NCBI GenBank assembly: GCA_963989245.1
Contig: OZ022344.1
Coordinates: 61,159,242 to 61,223,241, forward strand
Direction: 5' to 3'
Length of the DNA stretch: 64,000 nt
Origin: Nansenia antarctica
Taxonomy: Eukaryota > Chordata > Actinopteri > Argentiniformes > Microstomatidae
Part shown: piece by piece, positions 12,049-24,072 of the stretch
Layout: the number at the start of each line of letters is the position of its first letter
Numbering within the stretch: position 1 is the first letter of the stretch
Program-made: the position numbers and the translations under genes
The notes under the pieces: generated by a model
Database searches by the model: none
Told to the model about the DNA's origin: nothing
The model's input: the letters and a program-made list of their open reading frames with translations, nothing else

Positions 12049-13039
12049 GGCCCAATCCCAATACACACCTTGCCCCTACCACTTAGCCCTCCCCCTCAGA
12101 TTTGCTCGTTCACGCGTAGGAGTAGAGTGTCCGGATTCTTGTTGGGAGAGAGGGGTGGGGCGAAGTGGTAGGGCTACATGGCCTTCCAAACTGAGTTTGA
12201 TGACTAATTAACTAAATCAAGTGTTAATGATTAACACTCATAACTGAGTGTTATGAGAAATCTCCCAGAATGCCTTGCGAGTCATCGACAAGCAACAAAA
12301 GGAACCCACGAATATAATGATTTTCTTCGTTAATAAAGATTTTTTAAATATGATAACCGTTGTATTATCTTAGTTTGATGTTGTTTAAATGTATTATAGA
12401 CCTTTTATTTATAACAAGCATAACAAAAAATAGCTAGAATTGTGATGTCTCTACCTAAGTTGCAACATTGTTTTAAGGCTGATTTGTGCATGACAGTCCG
12501 GCATTTTGAAATGTTTCCATGTCACATATGATGCCTGAAATTTAACTAAAGTTCAGTGGTGAAGTTGTTGCACTTGTTCTGCTCCACTAATATCAGGGCA
12601 GACTGTCAGGGTAGGAGCACGGGTTGCTAGCCTACAGAACACCACTATTCTGTCATGAAGTGGCCTGGTAATGAAGCATTGTTCTTTTTTTATTTTATGA
12701 CTTGTTTGATCGATTGATAGCATGAAACTTACAAGTTGTGAATGAATCGTGTGTGCATGCTGTTCAATGATAATACTGATATTCATTCATAATTCATTTT
12801 TATTTATTTAGCACACAGAAAAAACAATAATTCATACATACAATAACGGTAATACATCATAGATAGAATAGGTGCAAGGAAGACAATAAACCCTTTTGAC
12901 GTATCAGAGTCTTGAAGGGTTGTCCCATTTCATGATTTCAACCACTACCCCTTATAACTTTGTTTTAAGGGGCAATTCAAAAAGCGAGGGGCACTTGAAA
13001 AAGCGGGCTAAGGGGTAAAAATCTGAAATGGGATTGGGC
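12049..13039. mobile_element. Candidate TIR DNA transposon (U2)
   Basis: Inverted ends ggcccaatcccaat and aatgggattgggc are kept and no foreign insert is present, so this is one of the cleaner copies at about 990 bp. Confidence 0.5.
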
Positions 13040-13257
13040 GAAAGACATGTCGACGGTCATAGTCATTGGAGCTCATTACATACTTATATGTAGGTCATCT
13101 ACAGTGGTATATGAGGCATTATATCAATATATATTGTTATGAAAGGTCTCTGCAGTGTAAAAAGAGAACAACTTTTCCTAACCTGTTCAGTAATTCACCA
13201 CAAACTTACTTTCAGTGAAATAATAGATAACATTTAGTTACATTATGTAGGCTAACT

Positions 13258-13259
<2 letters not shown>

Positions 13260-13343
<84 letters not shown>

Positions 13344-13492
13344 AATAGATAGGTACTTTATTGAACCCAGAGGGGAAATTAAGGTGTTACGGCAGTTCAC
13401 ATCACAAACAATAACACAATCAAGTGATAATATAATATAATAGACACCTGACAATAGAATAAAATAAATCTTCAAACAACAAAACAACTCCA
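13260..13492 (-). mobile_element. LINE/SINE 3' end with expanded GATA tail (U2)
   Basis: The same retroelement 3' end as in U1, but the GATA tail is about 85 bp, the longest in the array, and the segment next to it reads gaacccagagggg instead of gatccccgagggg. Confidence 0.6.
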
Positions 13493-14521
13493 TGTACGCT
13501 AACTAAGATTCCTGCCTTGTCTATAAAGTTGAGTGGCTGTTGAGTGACATTTATGTGCTGTTGAGTGACAAGGTCTGCCTCAGAATGTAAGGATTATAGG
13601 TTTGAATCTGTGCACAGTCCTGGGGTCAGGTTTCTGAAAACTTTGTAGCTAATTCAATACTTTAACCCAGTCCCACTCGCTCCTAGATCGGCAAAGTTGT
13701 TAATTGTCAACTCTTTTAAGAACAAGTGGAGCTGCTCCACAATTACAGTTTTTCTCAATCGCTTAAGCACATTTTTTGAAACAGTATTCAACTTTTGAAA
13801 ACAGTTAACATGTACCCCTTGATAGTCAACACATTTACCAAAACGCCACATGTTTTTTTGCCAAACGCACTCTAACTCTCACAACTTAGAACACATGTCA
13901 CAAAAGCTAATCAGTGCGTCAACAGTATCCCTTTCATCTGATGAAAAGTTCAATCCACCATTCATTTCATAATGATGAACTAAATATTAACTATAACCAT
14001 CATTCATTGCAGGTTGGACAACTTTAATTTGAAAACAAATGTGAAAAACAGTAAGAATTTCACTCAGCAGAAAAACATTGTACTCTATAATTGATGGTAG
14101 TATTGCGTCTGTTACAGATAATATGATTGCTTACTATAAATATAAATCAAGTTAATCTCAAATATTCAGAAACAAGCAGGTAGTAACAACTAAATTGGTG
14201 TTACTGTAGAACACAAAAAGTGCCCAAAAAATGATTTACAGTAATTGATTCCGTGTTAAATTACTGATGACCTATTTACTTTGTGATTACAGACTGATTG
14301 TTAGTTGAACTATTGAGTAATGAGAGCAGGGTGCCGATGCCATTATCTATTCTGCTTATCGTTACGATTCTTTATCGATTCCCTTATCGATTCCTGATCA
14401 ATTTTCTGTGTGGAAAAAAAGTAGGACTATACAGCTTTTCAGCGCCGATGCAGCTGTTTTATTATCTCTCGAGTCTCTGAACACAGTGTAGAATATCTGC
14501 CTAATAGCATTTGAACATGTT

Positions 14522-14580
14522 AATAGGACTGGTTGTTAATTATTATTATTTTTTTAGGGATTTTAACAACCAGTCCTATT
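14522..14580. repeat. Foldback (18-bp perfect inverted repeat), U2 only
   Basis: Arms aataggactggttgttaa (14522-14539, first 18 bases) and ttaacaaccagtcctatt (14563-14580) flank a 23-nt AT-rich loop. The equivalent point in U3 and U4 lacks the insert. Confidence 0.8.
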
Positions 14581-14604
14581 AAGAATCCATGAATTACAAT
14601 GAGG

Positions 14605-14720
14605 TGCACCTCTCCCAAACCACCCACCCCACCCACCTCTCCCCCACCTCACCCACTTCTCCCCCACCTCCCCCAGCCCACCCACCTCTCCCCCGCCCCA
14701 CCCACCTCTCCCCCACCACA
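14605..14720. repeat. Second C/T-rich tract (U2)
   Basis: Cytosine-rich runs of CCCACCTCTCCCCCA type; shorter equivalents occur at about 26345-26430 and 36108-36195, and none is seen in U1 or U5. Confidence 0.7.
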
Positions 14721-14956
14721 GCCTATTTGAGTAGTTGTTGCTGACAATGTGCATCCCTGTGTTCCTAATAAAGTGTAATATAATTTTCCTAATAAAGTGT
14801 TCGGTGAGTGTCCATTCAGTAAATTAACAAGTACAATTGTTACATGAGAATTGTGAATTCAAACACCAAAGCAACTCCATGTAACTAGTTTGTGAAGAAA
14901 ACTGATAACTGAAGAGGCTGCCCTCTATGACTATAATGAAGACCCTCTTTTTCCTC

Positions 14957-15930
14957 CCCTGGCTCCCCAGACGCAGGGCAGTTTCCCTCACTGATACCCC
15001 TGGCTACCCAGACAAAGGGCAGTATCCCTCACGGATACCTCTGGCTACCCAGACACTGGGGAGTTTCCCTCACTGATACCCCTGGCTACCCAGACACAGG
15101 GCAGTTTCCCTCACTGATACCCCTGGCTACCCAGACACAGGGCAGTTTCCCTCACTGATACCCCTGGCTACCCAGACACAGGGCAGTATCCCTCACGGAT
15201 ACCCCTGGCTACCCAGACACAGGGCAGTTTCCCTCACTGATACCCATGGCTACCCAGACACTGGGCAGTTCCCCCCACTGATACCCCTGGCTACCCAGAC
15301 ACTGGGGAGTTTCCCTCACTGATACCCCTGGCTACCCAGACACAAGGCAGCTTCCCTCACTGATACCCCTGGCTACCCAGACACAGGGCAGTTTCCCTCA
15401 CTGATACCCCTGGCTACACAGACACTGGGCAGTTTCCCTCACTGATACCCCTGGCTACCCAGACACAGGGCAGTTTCCCTCACTGATACCCCTGACTACA
15501 CAGACACTGGGCAGTTTCCCTCACTGATACCCCTGTTTACCCAGACACTGGGCAGTTCCCCCCACTGATACCCCTGGCTACCCAGACACTGGGCAGTTTC
15601 CCTCACTGATACCCCTGGCTACCCAGACACTGGGCAGTTTCCCTCACTGATACCCCTGGCTACCCAGACACTGGGCAGTTTCCCTCACTGATACCCCTGG
15701 CTACCCAGACACAGGGCAGTTTCCCTCACTGATACCCCTGGCTACCCAGACACAGGGCAGTTTCCCTCACTGATACCCCTGGCTACCCAGACACAGGGCA
15801 GTTTCCCTCACTGATACCCCTGGCTACCCAGACACTGGGGAGTTTCCCTCACGGATACCCCTGGCTACCCAGACACAGGGCAGTTTCCCTCACTGATACC
15901 CCTGGCTACCCAGACACAAGGCAGCTTCCC
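14957..15930. repeat. 41-bp minisatellite, about 23.8 copies (U2)
   Basis: Largest array of this repeat in the window. Variants (cagtatccctcacgg, cagttcccccc, cctgactacacag) mark individual repeats and would allow internal duplication steps to be traced. Confidence 0.9.
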
Positions 15931-16761
15931 AGCCCTGTGGAGGAAGAGAAAGGCAGGAACTGAGCTGCCTACTCTGCACATGCTATATACAACAGGCATG
16001 ATAATATCTATAAACACATGAATAGGAAACACTCTCTTCAGCGGTATGGTCAAGACCACAGGGACATAGTTGATCAGCAGCATCACCAGAAAGATGGAGA
16101 CAATTCTGAAGGCTCTCTTCTTCTGTTGGTTCCCCCCCTCCTTCGCCCTCCCGCTATCCCCTGGACCAGGCTGTTTCAGAGACTTGAGGATGGACAGACT
16201 ACAGAACACGACCAAAACGAGTACAGGGATGAACACAGGTAGTACAGTGTTGTGGCCGTAGGTCATGCTGAAAAACAATATCACTGCGATCCCTACAGTC
16301 AGCAGCCACACTATCACAAGGATTCCCGCCCTGTACCTCAGGGGCCTGTACTTGAGGAAAAACACAGGGTGGACCACTGCCAGATAGCGCTCCACACAGA
16401 TACAACCCTGTAGCATGAGGCGGCCTATGAGTGTAACAAAGGACGAAAAAAGACACATTTTATGAATTGAAGTGTTGCAAATGATGAAGAAGTTGATTAT
16501 TGTCAACATGAAGGGCAAGACGTACACCAACTCCATGGTCATCAGGTTGAGGGTGAAGATTTCAGACTCGATGAGGCTCCTCCCACTGCTGGCGATCAGC
16601 CAAAGGGACCAGCCATTGGTCAGAACACTCAGGGCGCTGTCTGTCAACACTGTGACCATGTAGAAGAGAACTCCACCAGTGATGCGAAACGTTGAGGCAG
16701 TTTCATTGGTGGCACAGAAGGAGGGCGCGATGAAGCTGCTTCCTGTGACGTTGGCACTCAT
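15865..16761 (-). CDS. Orphan class A GPCR, paralogue 2
   Basis: Uninterrupted 298-residue frame with the same start, ERY motif, NYVP in TM6 and VPAFL in TM7 as paralogue 1. It differs mainly where a ligand pocket would lie: TM2 and the first loop read VLPFMLTIINFFI (81-93), the start of TM3 reads IHKMCLFSSF (99-108), and the TM4-TM5 loop reads YGHNTVLPV. The tail has Trp at position 284 (PCVWVAR) from a point change in the first minisatellite repeat. The 24-copy array beyond the stop codon does not change protein length. No frame-breaking change is seen, so I treat it as a functional candidate; expression is unknown. Confidence 0.85.
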   Translation of the reverse strand: MSANVTGSSFIAPSFCATNETASTFRITGGVLFYMVTVLTDSALSVLTNGWSLWLIASSGRSLIESEIFTLNLMTMELVYVLPFMLTIINFFIICNTSIHKMCLFSSFVTLIGRLMLQGCICVERYLAVVHPVFFLKYRPLRYRAGILVIVWLLTVGIAVILFFSMTYGHNTVLPVFIPVLVLVVFCSLSILKSLKQPGPGDSGRAKEGGNQQKKRAFRIVSIFLVMLLINYVPVVLTIPLKRVFPIHVFIDIIMPVVYSMCRVGSSVPAFLFLHRAGKLPCVWVARGISEGNCPVSG

Positions 16762-16919
16762 TTTCTGTCTGCGGGTGACCAGCTGCAGGAAGAGTGAAGC
16801 ATTTGTCGTGATTAATGAAACTTGCTTACCAACTAACGAGCTTCAGTTGTGACAACAAATATTGTATTAAGGGACACACAGTTAGGCTGAGGTTTCAGAA
16901 TACAACACCTTCCTAAGAG

Positions 16920-16981
16920 CCTCTGTAGATACTGAGTCTGTAGGTACTGAGTCTGTAGGTACTGAGTCTGTAGGTACTAAG
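16920..16981. repeat. 15-bp tandem repeat (U2)
   Basis: About four copies, mostly of the variant ctgtaggtactgagt. Confidence 0.7.
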
Positions 16982-17261
16982 TCTAGATATTGAGTCTAGG
17001 GACACACAGTTAGGCTGGGGTTTCAGAATGCAACACCTTCCTAAGAGCCTCTGGAGATATTGAGTCTGCCACAATGCAAGAGTAGTGAACAGCTGCGTGA
17101 ACAACTCTGTCCATTATATTGCGTCTCCGTCTGGACCAAGTCAGTGGTGGATCTGATGCAAAGTCTTTGAGTGAAGGTTTTGGGATTGCAAACATTATCT
17201 TAACCAATCCATTTATCTATTCATTCACTGGAAATATACAGATGTTCTTATGTGTATACCG

Positions 17262-17263
<2 letters not shown>

Positions 17264-17355
<92 letters not shown>
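17264..17355. repeat. (CT)n(TA)n microsatellite (U2)
   Basis: Same compound tract as in U1 but shorter in both parts and without the interrupted TA tail. Confidence 0.95.
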
Positions 17356-17356
<1 letters not shown>

Positions 17357-17369
17357 CTTTATTTTTTAT

Positions 17370-18750
17370 TTTTTACATGAACAAAGAACAGACAGGCCAT
17401 CATGGGTATCGCATTCTTACTTATGTCCTCAATAGTTCTCCTCAAGGTGTACCAAGGTGTACCATTCTGTAAGTATTTTCTTCTTGGAGTAATAAAAAAC
17501 CTAATAATGTTCTTCCATGAAAATCCTCTCCACTGTCCAGAGCTCGAGGTGGTGGATTGTATTTTACATATGTTCAACCATTCTTCCTCAGTTGGGACTA
17601 TGTTTGCTTCCCTCTCCCACTTATCCCTAACATATACGGTTGAGTGATTCTTGGTGGACTGTATACTCGAATACATTCTTGACACCAGTTTCTTATGGGT
17701 GTTGCCCTTATACGCATCAATACAAATGTTGACAAGACTCATTTCAGTAACCTCATTATTCTTTATATTCCTATCAAAGTAATGCCTCGTTGTAAATGCC
17801 TGTAGAAATCCTGTTTCTCTAGGTTGTGATTATCAATAAGATATTGGAGCTCTTCAAGCCTGTACTGGATGAGATCAAACAATATGATGTAATACCCTTC
17901 CTAGTCCATTGTTTAAATCTTGGATCCCGCTGCCCTGGTTTAAAGTCTCTATGCCACCCATCTTAATAGCTGTGTGTCTCTTTCAAGTTTTGGATGTTAG
18001 GGGCGCTTAGGTGGCGTAGTGGAATAAGCGTTGACCATGTACCGCAGGGCTCCCGGTTTGATTCCAGCCGTGGACATATCCTGCATGTCATCCCTTCTCT
18101 CTCTCTCACCCATCCTTCCTGTCCTAATCTATACTATATCTGTTGTTAAAAAAAATAATATATATGAGTGGGACTGCCCCTCTCAGAAAAAAATGAAATA
18201 AGTTTTGAATGTTAACATTCTTTGAACCAAATATTAAGAGCAACCTTTGTCCAATGACTTAATTCATCTGAATGTACAGTCTTAGAAGTTGTATCACCCA
18301 GTATGGATTGAAGGGGGACATCCAATTGACTCAGTTCTAAATCTTTCCATTTTGTGTGGTAAAATTACACCAGCATACCAAGTAACTTAGTTGGGCTGCT
18401 TTATAATAATCCTCCAGGCAAGGGAACCGTATCTATATTTATATATTTTTAAATCTTTGTTCATTTATTGTAGCATATTTCAGATGAATAGGGAATTATT
18501 TTAAGCTCACTTGGCATCATTCAAGGGTATGTTTGTACAGGAGGTCCTTAAGATGCTGTTTGACTCTCAGAAGAAGGCTATAAAATGCCGATTCAGGCGT
18601 AGAAATGTGTCCATTCCATTTGACCTCCTTGTTTCTGTCTATCACTAAATTAAAATGTACGCTGTTAACATGCTTCAGTGCAGAGGGGGACTTTATTCAC
18701 CAAAAATGCAAAATATGAAGCTACATTTTGTAGCCAATCGAAGTATTGTT
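17370..18750 (-). pseudogene. L1-like LINE ORF2 C-terminal remnant (U2)
   Basis: The longest surviving frame, 17359-17742 minus, reads LVNICIDAYKGNTHKKLVSR then MYSSIQSTKNHSTVYVRDKW. It is broken by a SINE at 18000-18201. The long TA tract found in U1 is reduced to a few bases near 18435. Confidence 0.75.
18000..18201 (+). mobile_element. tRNA-derived SINE inside L1 remnant (U2)
   Basis: Same insertion site and 13-bp flanking repeats as in U1, so the copies share one insertion event that was then duplicated. Its AT-rich tail is shorter than in U1. Confidence 0.8.
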
Positions 18751-19910
18751 GTTAGGTAAACACCAAATAGACATAAAACACTTGGAATTCTCTAGGAATT
18801 CTTTGGTAGGTAAAGAAAGTGTTTGTAATGTGCAACTAAACTGCTGCTGGTTGTCTTGGTGATGGGAAACAGTGTATTCTTTAAAGTTAAGAACTGTGCA
18901 TCACAAAGACTTGATGTATAAAGAACATGAATAATAATTAAACAGTGCATTATTACCCATAGCACATCATAACACACTGCCTGTCCATATCCACCCAAAT
19001 AATTGGAACACCTTTTCAGATGTCTCCCAACAATTGTGGCAGCTAGTTCTCTATAATCTATCTGATATTTTGCTGTTTCAACACTTTCTTTTCGAGATGC
19101 TGCCTCAATAAAACCGTTCTTTAATTACTTCCAACATTTGCTTTGAATCACAGAATGGACAAATATTAACTTTAATAATAATAATAATAATAACTTTTTA
19201 AACAAATAAAAGGAAGACTAACCTGTTGTGAAGAAGTGTCTCTCTTCTGAATGAGGTGGTCGTAGTTTGCGTCTGTCTCTAAAGCATAATGTAGATTAAG
19301 CAAATCACCAAATGTGTGCGTGTTTGTGTGCCTGTTTGTGTGTGTGTGTCACACTATTTGTATAATGAACTGACAGTGATTAAATTAAGTGTTTACACAA
19401 ATGTGTGATGAAATTCAAATATACTAAATTCACTTTACTGTTGCATTATAGTCAGCAAGACATGGCTCAACAAAATAACAATATAAAGAAGAGGTGATCC
19501 CTTTGTTGAAATAATCCAATACATTGCTATACTTCAAATATTAAGATGCCAAGGAGGAAGAGGAGGGCTTGGACAGAGCTACCAAGGAGGGAGATGGAAA
19601 AGATGATCTGAGTTATTTCTTCCAAACGTTTTCTATCTCAATCCGCAAGTCCACCTAACCTGGGCCCAATAACGCTTGATAACTGTGCAAACAAGCACAC
19701 AATAATGTGAAGCAAAATACACACCAGATACACGTCATCTGTTGATAATATTGGACACTACTGTACCCTCAGGCTATGCACCTTTATGTAATGGCTTCTG
19801 TGTTTATCCACACTTATCCTCCCACTGGTCCTTCTGTTCCAATACTTCAACAAATTATGTTTGGTTCGGCTTGGATTTCTGAGAACGAATACGGGTTATG
19901 GATTGTGCTG

Positions 19911-19988
19911 GGGTTAACGTTAGGGTTGGGGCTAGGGTTTGGGCTATGGTTGGGGCTTGGGTTGGAGCTTGGGTTTGGGTTGGGGTTG
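19911..19988 (+). repeat. Telomere-like G-rich tract, split by LINE (U3)
   Basis: Left part of the G-rich tract; the remainder continues after the inverted LINE fragment at about 20411-20446. Confidence 0.6.
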
Positions 19989-20410
19989 AATGAATGGATG
20001 AATGAATGAATTAATGAATGAATGGTCTTTAGTGTCATTGCTACAGTACAGGTACCAAACAACGAAATTTAGGAGGGGTAGCTCCCCTGGTGTTAGGAAA
20101 GAAAAAAAAAAAAATACGTTTAAAAAAAAACACAAGAAGGGAAGGAGCTGGTTTACATAAATAAAGGCTATGTACACTATCCACTATACTATACTGTACA
20201 GATAGACGACTAGGGTTGGCATATTGCACAATAGTATTATTGCACATTTATTTAAAGTGTCGCAGTTTGCAGGCTTGAAATGTACATATTTGTGCCTCAG
20301 CACTATACTTGATTTTTTCAGTCCAGCAGCTGCCATACAATCCTTCCAGACTGTCCAGGGCCCAGAACCTAGGTCTTTGCTGTGTTCAGGGCCTGGATGG
20401 CCCTGTGGTA
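19989..20410 (-). mobile_element. L2/CR1-like LINE 3' fragment, inverted (U3)
   Basis: The (GAAT)n tract at the left end is the reversed (ATTC)n tail. Read on the minus strand, the segment runs from the last codons of the LINE ORF (gccctgaacacagcaaagac) through the 3' UTR to the tail. It sits inside the G-rich tract. Confidence 0.85.
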
Positions 20411-20536
20411 GGGTTAGGGTTAGGATTAGTGCTGGGTTGGTTTTGGGTATTGTGCAGTAGGCTTGTATCCCTTATCTCCCTGTGTCCTCTTAAAGAGTAG
20501 CCTATTAGTGAGACACTTCCAGGTCGGGACCAAATC

Positions 20537-22487
20537 GTGGACAAACCGTGGACAAACGTGTCCGGGTCTACCCCAACACGAAGCCATGGATGACTGAGAA
20601 GGTCCGAAAACTGCTCAAGGAGAGGGACAACGCCTTCTCAGCGAAGGACACACTGCTGTACAGCACCACCAGGGCTGACCTAAACCGTGGCATCCGGGAG
20701 GCCAAGGCAGACCACAGAGAGAAGATTGAGGAATGCTTCCTGAGCAACGACTCCAGCCGGGTTTGGCAGGGGGTTCAGCACATGACAAACTTCAGAGCCA
20801 ACAGGCTCACAGCCGCGGAGGACGACCCCCTGCTGGCGGAAGAGCTGAACTCCTTCTACGCCCGGTTCGACGAGGGGCGAACGGAGGTAACCACAACACA
20901 AACACCACTCTCTCCAGCTCTCAGCAGCCTCACCCTCACAGAGCATGAAGTGAGACGCGTGCTGAAGGCAGTGGACCCCAGAAAAGCCTCAGGGCCGGAT
21001 GGCGTCCTGGGACGGGTGCTGAGGGACTGCGCCGACCAGCTGGCCGGGGTTTTCACCAACATCTTCAACCAGTCCCTGTCCCAGGCCACCATCCCACCCT
21101 GCCTGAAAACCTCAACAATCATCCCAGTCCCGAAGAAAAGCACGGTGAGCTGCCTAAACGACTACCGCCCGGTGGCACTCACACCAATCATCATGAAGTG
21201 CTTCGAGAAACTTGTCCGGGCCCACATAGTCACACGCCTCCCGCCCAACCTGGATCCATACCAGTTCGCCTATAGAGCCCACAGGTCCACAGAGGACGCC
21301 ATCGCGACGACTCTCCACTCCACTCTATCCCACCTTGAGAGGGGGAACAGCTACGCGAGACTGCTTTGTGGACTTCAGCTCTGCCTTCAACACCATCCTT
21401 CCAGACAGGCTAGTGACCAAACAACTAGACCTGGGACTATCACACTCCATCTGTGCATGGATCAAGGACTTCCTGTCTGACCGCCCCCAGAGGGTGCGGG
21501 TGGGCTCCCACACCTCCACAACCCTCAGACTCAGCACTGGGTCCCCCAGGAGGAAAAAATCTGAGGTCCAGCCCCTGCTTGTCGATGGAGGGAGCGTGGA
21601 GAGAGTCTCAACCCTCCGATTCCTGGGGGTGCACATACAGGATGACCTGTCCTGGAAGACCAACACAGCAGCCATCATCAAGAAGGCACAAAAGCGGCTC
21701 TACTTCCTGAGAGTCCTCAGGAAATACCACCTCAAACAGGAGCTGCTTGTGACCTTCTACCGCTGCACAGTGGAGAGCATCCTCACCTACTGCATCTGCG
21801 TGTGGTTCTCCAGCTGCACAGCCGCAGCGAGGAAAGCGCTACAGAGAGTCGTGAGATCGGCCCAGAAGATCACCGGCGCCCCCCTCTGGAAGAGCTGTAC
21901 AACACACGCTGCCTCAGGAAGGCCTCCAAGATCTCCAAAGACCCATCCCACCCTGGGAACGAACACTTTGTTCGGCTGCCCTCGGGCAGGCGGTTCAGGA
22001 CCATGTCCGCAAGGACAAATAGACTGAAGCTCAGCTTCTACCCTAGGGCCATTCAGGCCCTGAACACAGCAAAGACCTAGGTTCTAGGCCCTGGACAATC
22101 TAGACAATTTGATGGCAGCGACTAGATTGTAATCAAGTGCAATACTGAAACACAACTGTGAACATTTCAAACCTGCAAACTGCGACACTTTAAATGAATG
22201 TGCAATAATACTATGTGCAATATGACAACCCTCGTGCACATACGGTTCAGAGATAGGAAATGTTAGGATATTTATAGCATAGCATAGAGTACAGCACAGT
22301 GTTTTATTTGTATAGTATAGTATAGTGGATAGTGTATAGCCTTTATTATTTATGTAAACCAGCTCTTTTCCCTTCTTGTTTTTAGTATTTTTTTCCTAGC
22401 ACCAGGGGAGCCCCCCCTCCCAAATTTCGTTGTATGGTACCTGTACTATATTAATGACAATAAAGACCATTCATTCATTCATTCATT
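20537..22487 (+). pseudogene. L2/CR1-like LINE, RT-dead copy (U3)
   Basis: Truncated non-LTR retrotransposon. Frames at 20548-21480 and 21335-22027 match the RT N-terminal region (KASGPDGVLGRVL, DYRPVALTPIIMKCFEKLV) and the region after the catalytic core. Against the 61-63 kb copy it lacks two bases near 21365 (frameshift) and the whole segment holding GSPQGCVLSP and FADD (junction near 21548), so it cannot encode a working RT. A further frameshift lies near 21885. It ends in (ATTC)n and is flanked by caaatc (20531-20536 and 22488-22493), a likely target duplication. Confidence 0.9.
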
Positions 22488-22807
22488 CAAATCAAACTAA
22501 CCTTCCTGCTATTCTGCTTCGTATGGGGCACTATTTTTTTCACGGTTCCAATTTCGATGGCGGCATCATCAGTTAGGAGAGACAGATTTGCATTTGGGGC
22601 AAATCATTGTTCTAATTACTTGGCGGTACGTTGGTCTCCTTGTAATTGTGAAACTCTAACACGTCCTTCTCAGATGTACTGGTGTCATTGCACATGGCAT
22701 GTCAACTTTTGAACTCTCATTTCAATCATGTGAAATACGTTCAAAGTGAACTTGCGGTGCCTGAGCAGAAAATGACACAGTTTTCAAATGTCACCCTCCA
22801 GTTTATC

Positions 22808-23165
22808 TGATACCTCACTCATACAGTATCCCCTCATCTCCCCCTCCCACCCCCCACTTTTCAACCACCTCTCACCCACCCCTCCCCCTCCTATCCACCT
22901 GCTGTCCCCCTCCCACCCCCCACCTTTCACCCACCTTTCACCCACCTCTCACCCACCTCTCCCCCTCCTATCCACCTGCTCTCCCCCTCCTCTCCTCCAT
23001 CTCTCCTACTCCTATCCTCCTCTCCCCAACCTCTCCTCCACCTCTCCCCCACCTTTCCCCCACTTCTCCACCACCTCTCCTGTTTTCCTACACCTCTCCT
23101 CTCCCCCACCCTACCCTCCTTTACGCCACCTCTCCTCCACTTCTCCCCCACCCTACTCAGCCTCC
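22808..23165. repeat. C/T-rich minisatellite (U3)
   Basis: Longer than in U1/U2, with CCCACCTTTCA and CCCACCTCTCA variants repeated near 22920-22960. Confidence 0.8.
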
Positions 23166-23516
23166 CAACAGGAACCAATCCCAGTTGTGTAAATAACATA
23201 CTTTCTAAATAATTCCTTGACTAAGCCACTGTGACAATACTGGAATTACAGTTATCATTATATTTGTTTTATTCTAATTATCTGCTTTGAAATGACCGTA
23301 GCAGTTTACTGCAGTGACTCTCTGGACACGCTCATGATGCCAAAGGCTCTCAGCACTTTCTTGGTCAGCCCAGCAGGGTATTCTGGGTAATCCATCCCAT
23401 GCAAATGCTTGTTTTCTCTTCTCTGCCGTGCAGCGTGTTGTTTTTATTGTGAGATGACTGACTGCTTTAACACCTGATGCTCCTGTGAAAACACCTGACC
23501 GCAGTTGACACTGTTT

Positions 23517-23693
23517 GATCTGGTGGCCTAGGGGATAATGAGTGGGACTGGGGATCAGAAGGTCATGAGTTCAAATCCTACCTGGGAACGCCATCGTTAG
23601 TGTTTCCTTGAGTAAGGCACTAAATTACTCCAGGGAGACTGTCCCTGTAATCTCTAATTGTAAGTTGCTTTCGATAAAAGTGTCTGATAAATG
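23517..23693 (+). mobile_element. tRNA-derived SINE (U3, V-SINE-like)
   Basis: Complete copy; the tail reads taagttgctttcgataaaag, with G where U1/U2 have A. Confidence 0.75.
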
Positions 23694-24072
23694 GTGGGAA
23701 TTAGTTTTTAAATGTCGGCTGAACAAGCTTATTAGGAAAACTGCTTCTGTCCTCGGTGTCACCCTGGACACTGTGGAGGAATACTGTATATGTCCATTCT
23801 CAGGTGTGTTCAGCTTTGTGGTGTTGAAACACCTGCTTGGAGTGTTGACATACAGCTCTCCGTTTTAGTGTGAGACATTAGGTGCTGTCTATGTTTTATT
23901 AAGCGTAGTTTGACCATAGTTTGAATGGAGCCTAGAGACTAATGTTGGAAGATAGTTACTACTAACGTTTCTCATTTGTTCAGATTTATTTAGGACATGA
24001 TGCTCACCTCTTGAATCCAACACCATACCAAGCTAATCTAATGTGGTCACCTTTAGGTTTAAGACAGATAAA

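Larger units (their letters stand above)
9002..18878. repeat. Tandem unit U2
   Basis: Same element order as U1. Its first 3.3 kb is almost base-for-base U1, while its receptor is closest to that of U3. It is longer than U1 mainly through expansion of the 41-bp minisatellite and the GATA tail, a foldback insert at 14522-14580, and a second C/T-rich tract at about 14605-14720 (shared with U3 and U4). Stretches 9002-10050, 10145-10900, 11675-12045 and 13495-14520 show nothing I can name. Confidence 0.9.

Noticed and set aside
14957..15930. Regular 41-bp repeats considered as a CRISPR array
   Set aside because: Repeats are head-to-tail without unique spacers, in a vertebrate genome; this is a minisatellite.
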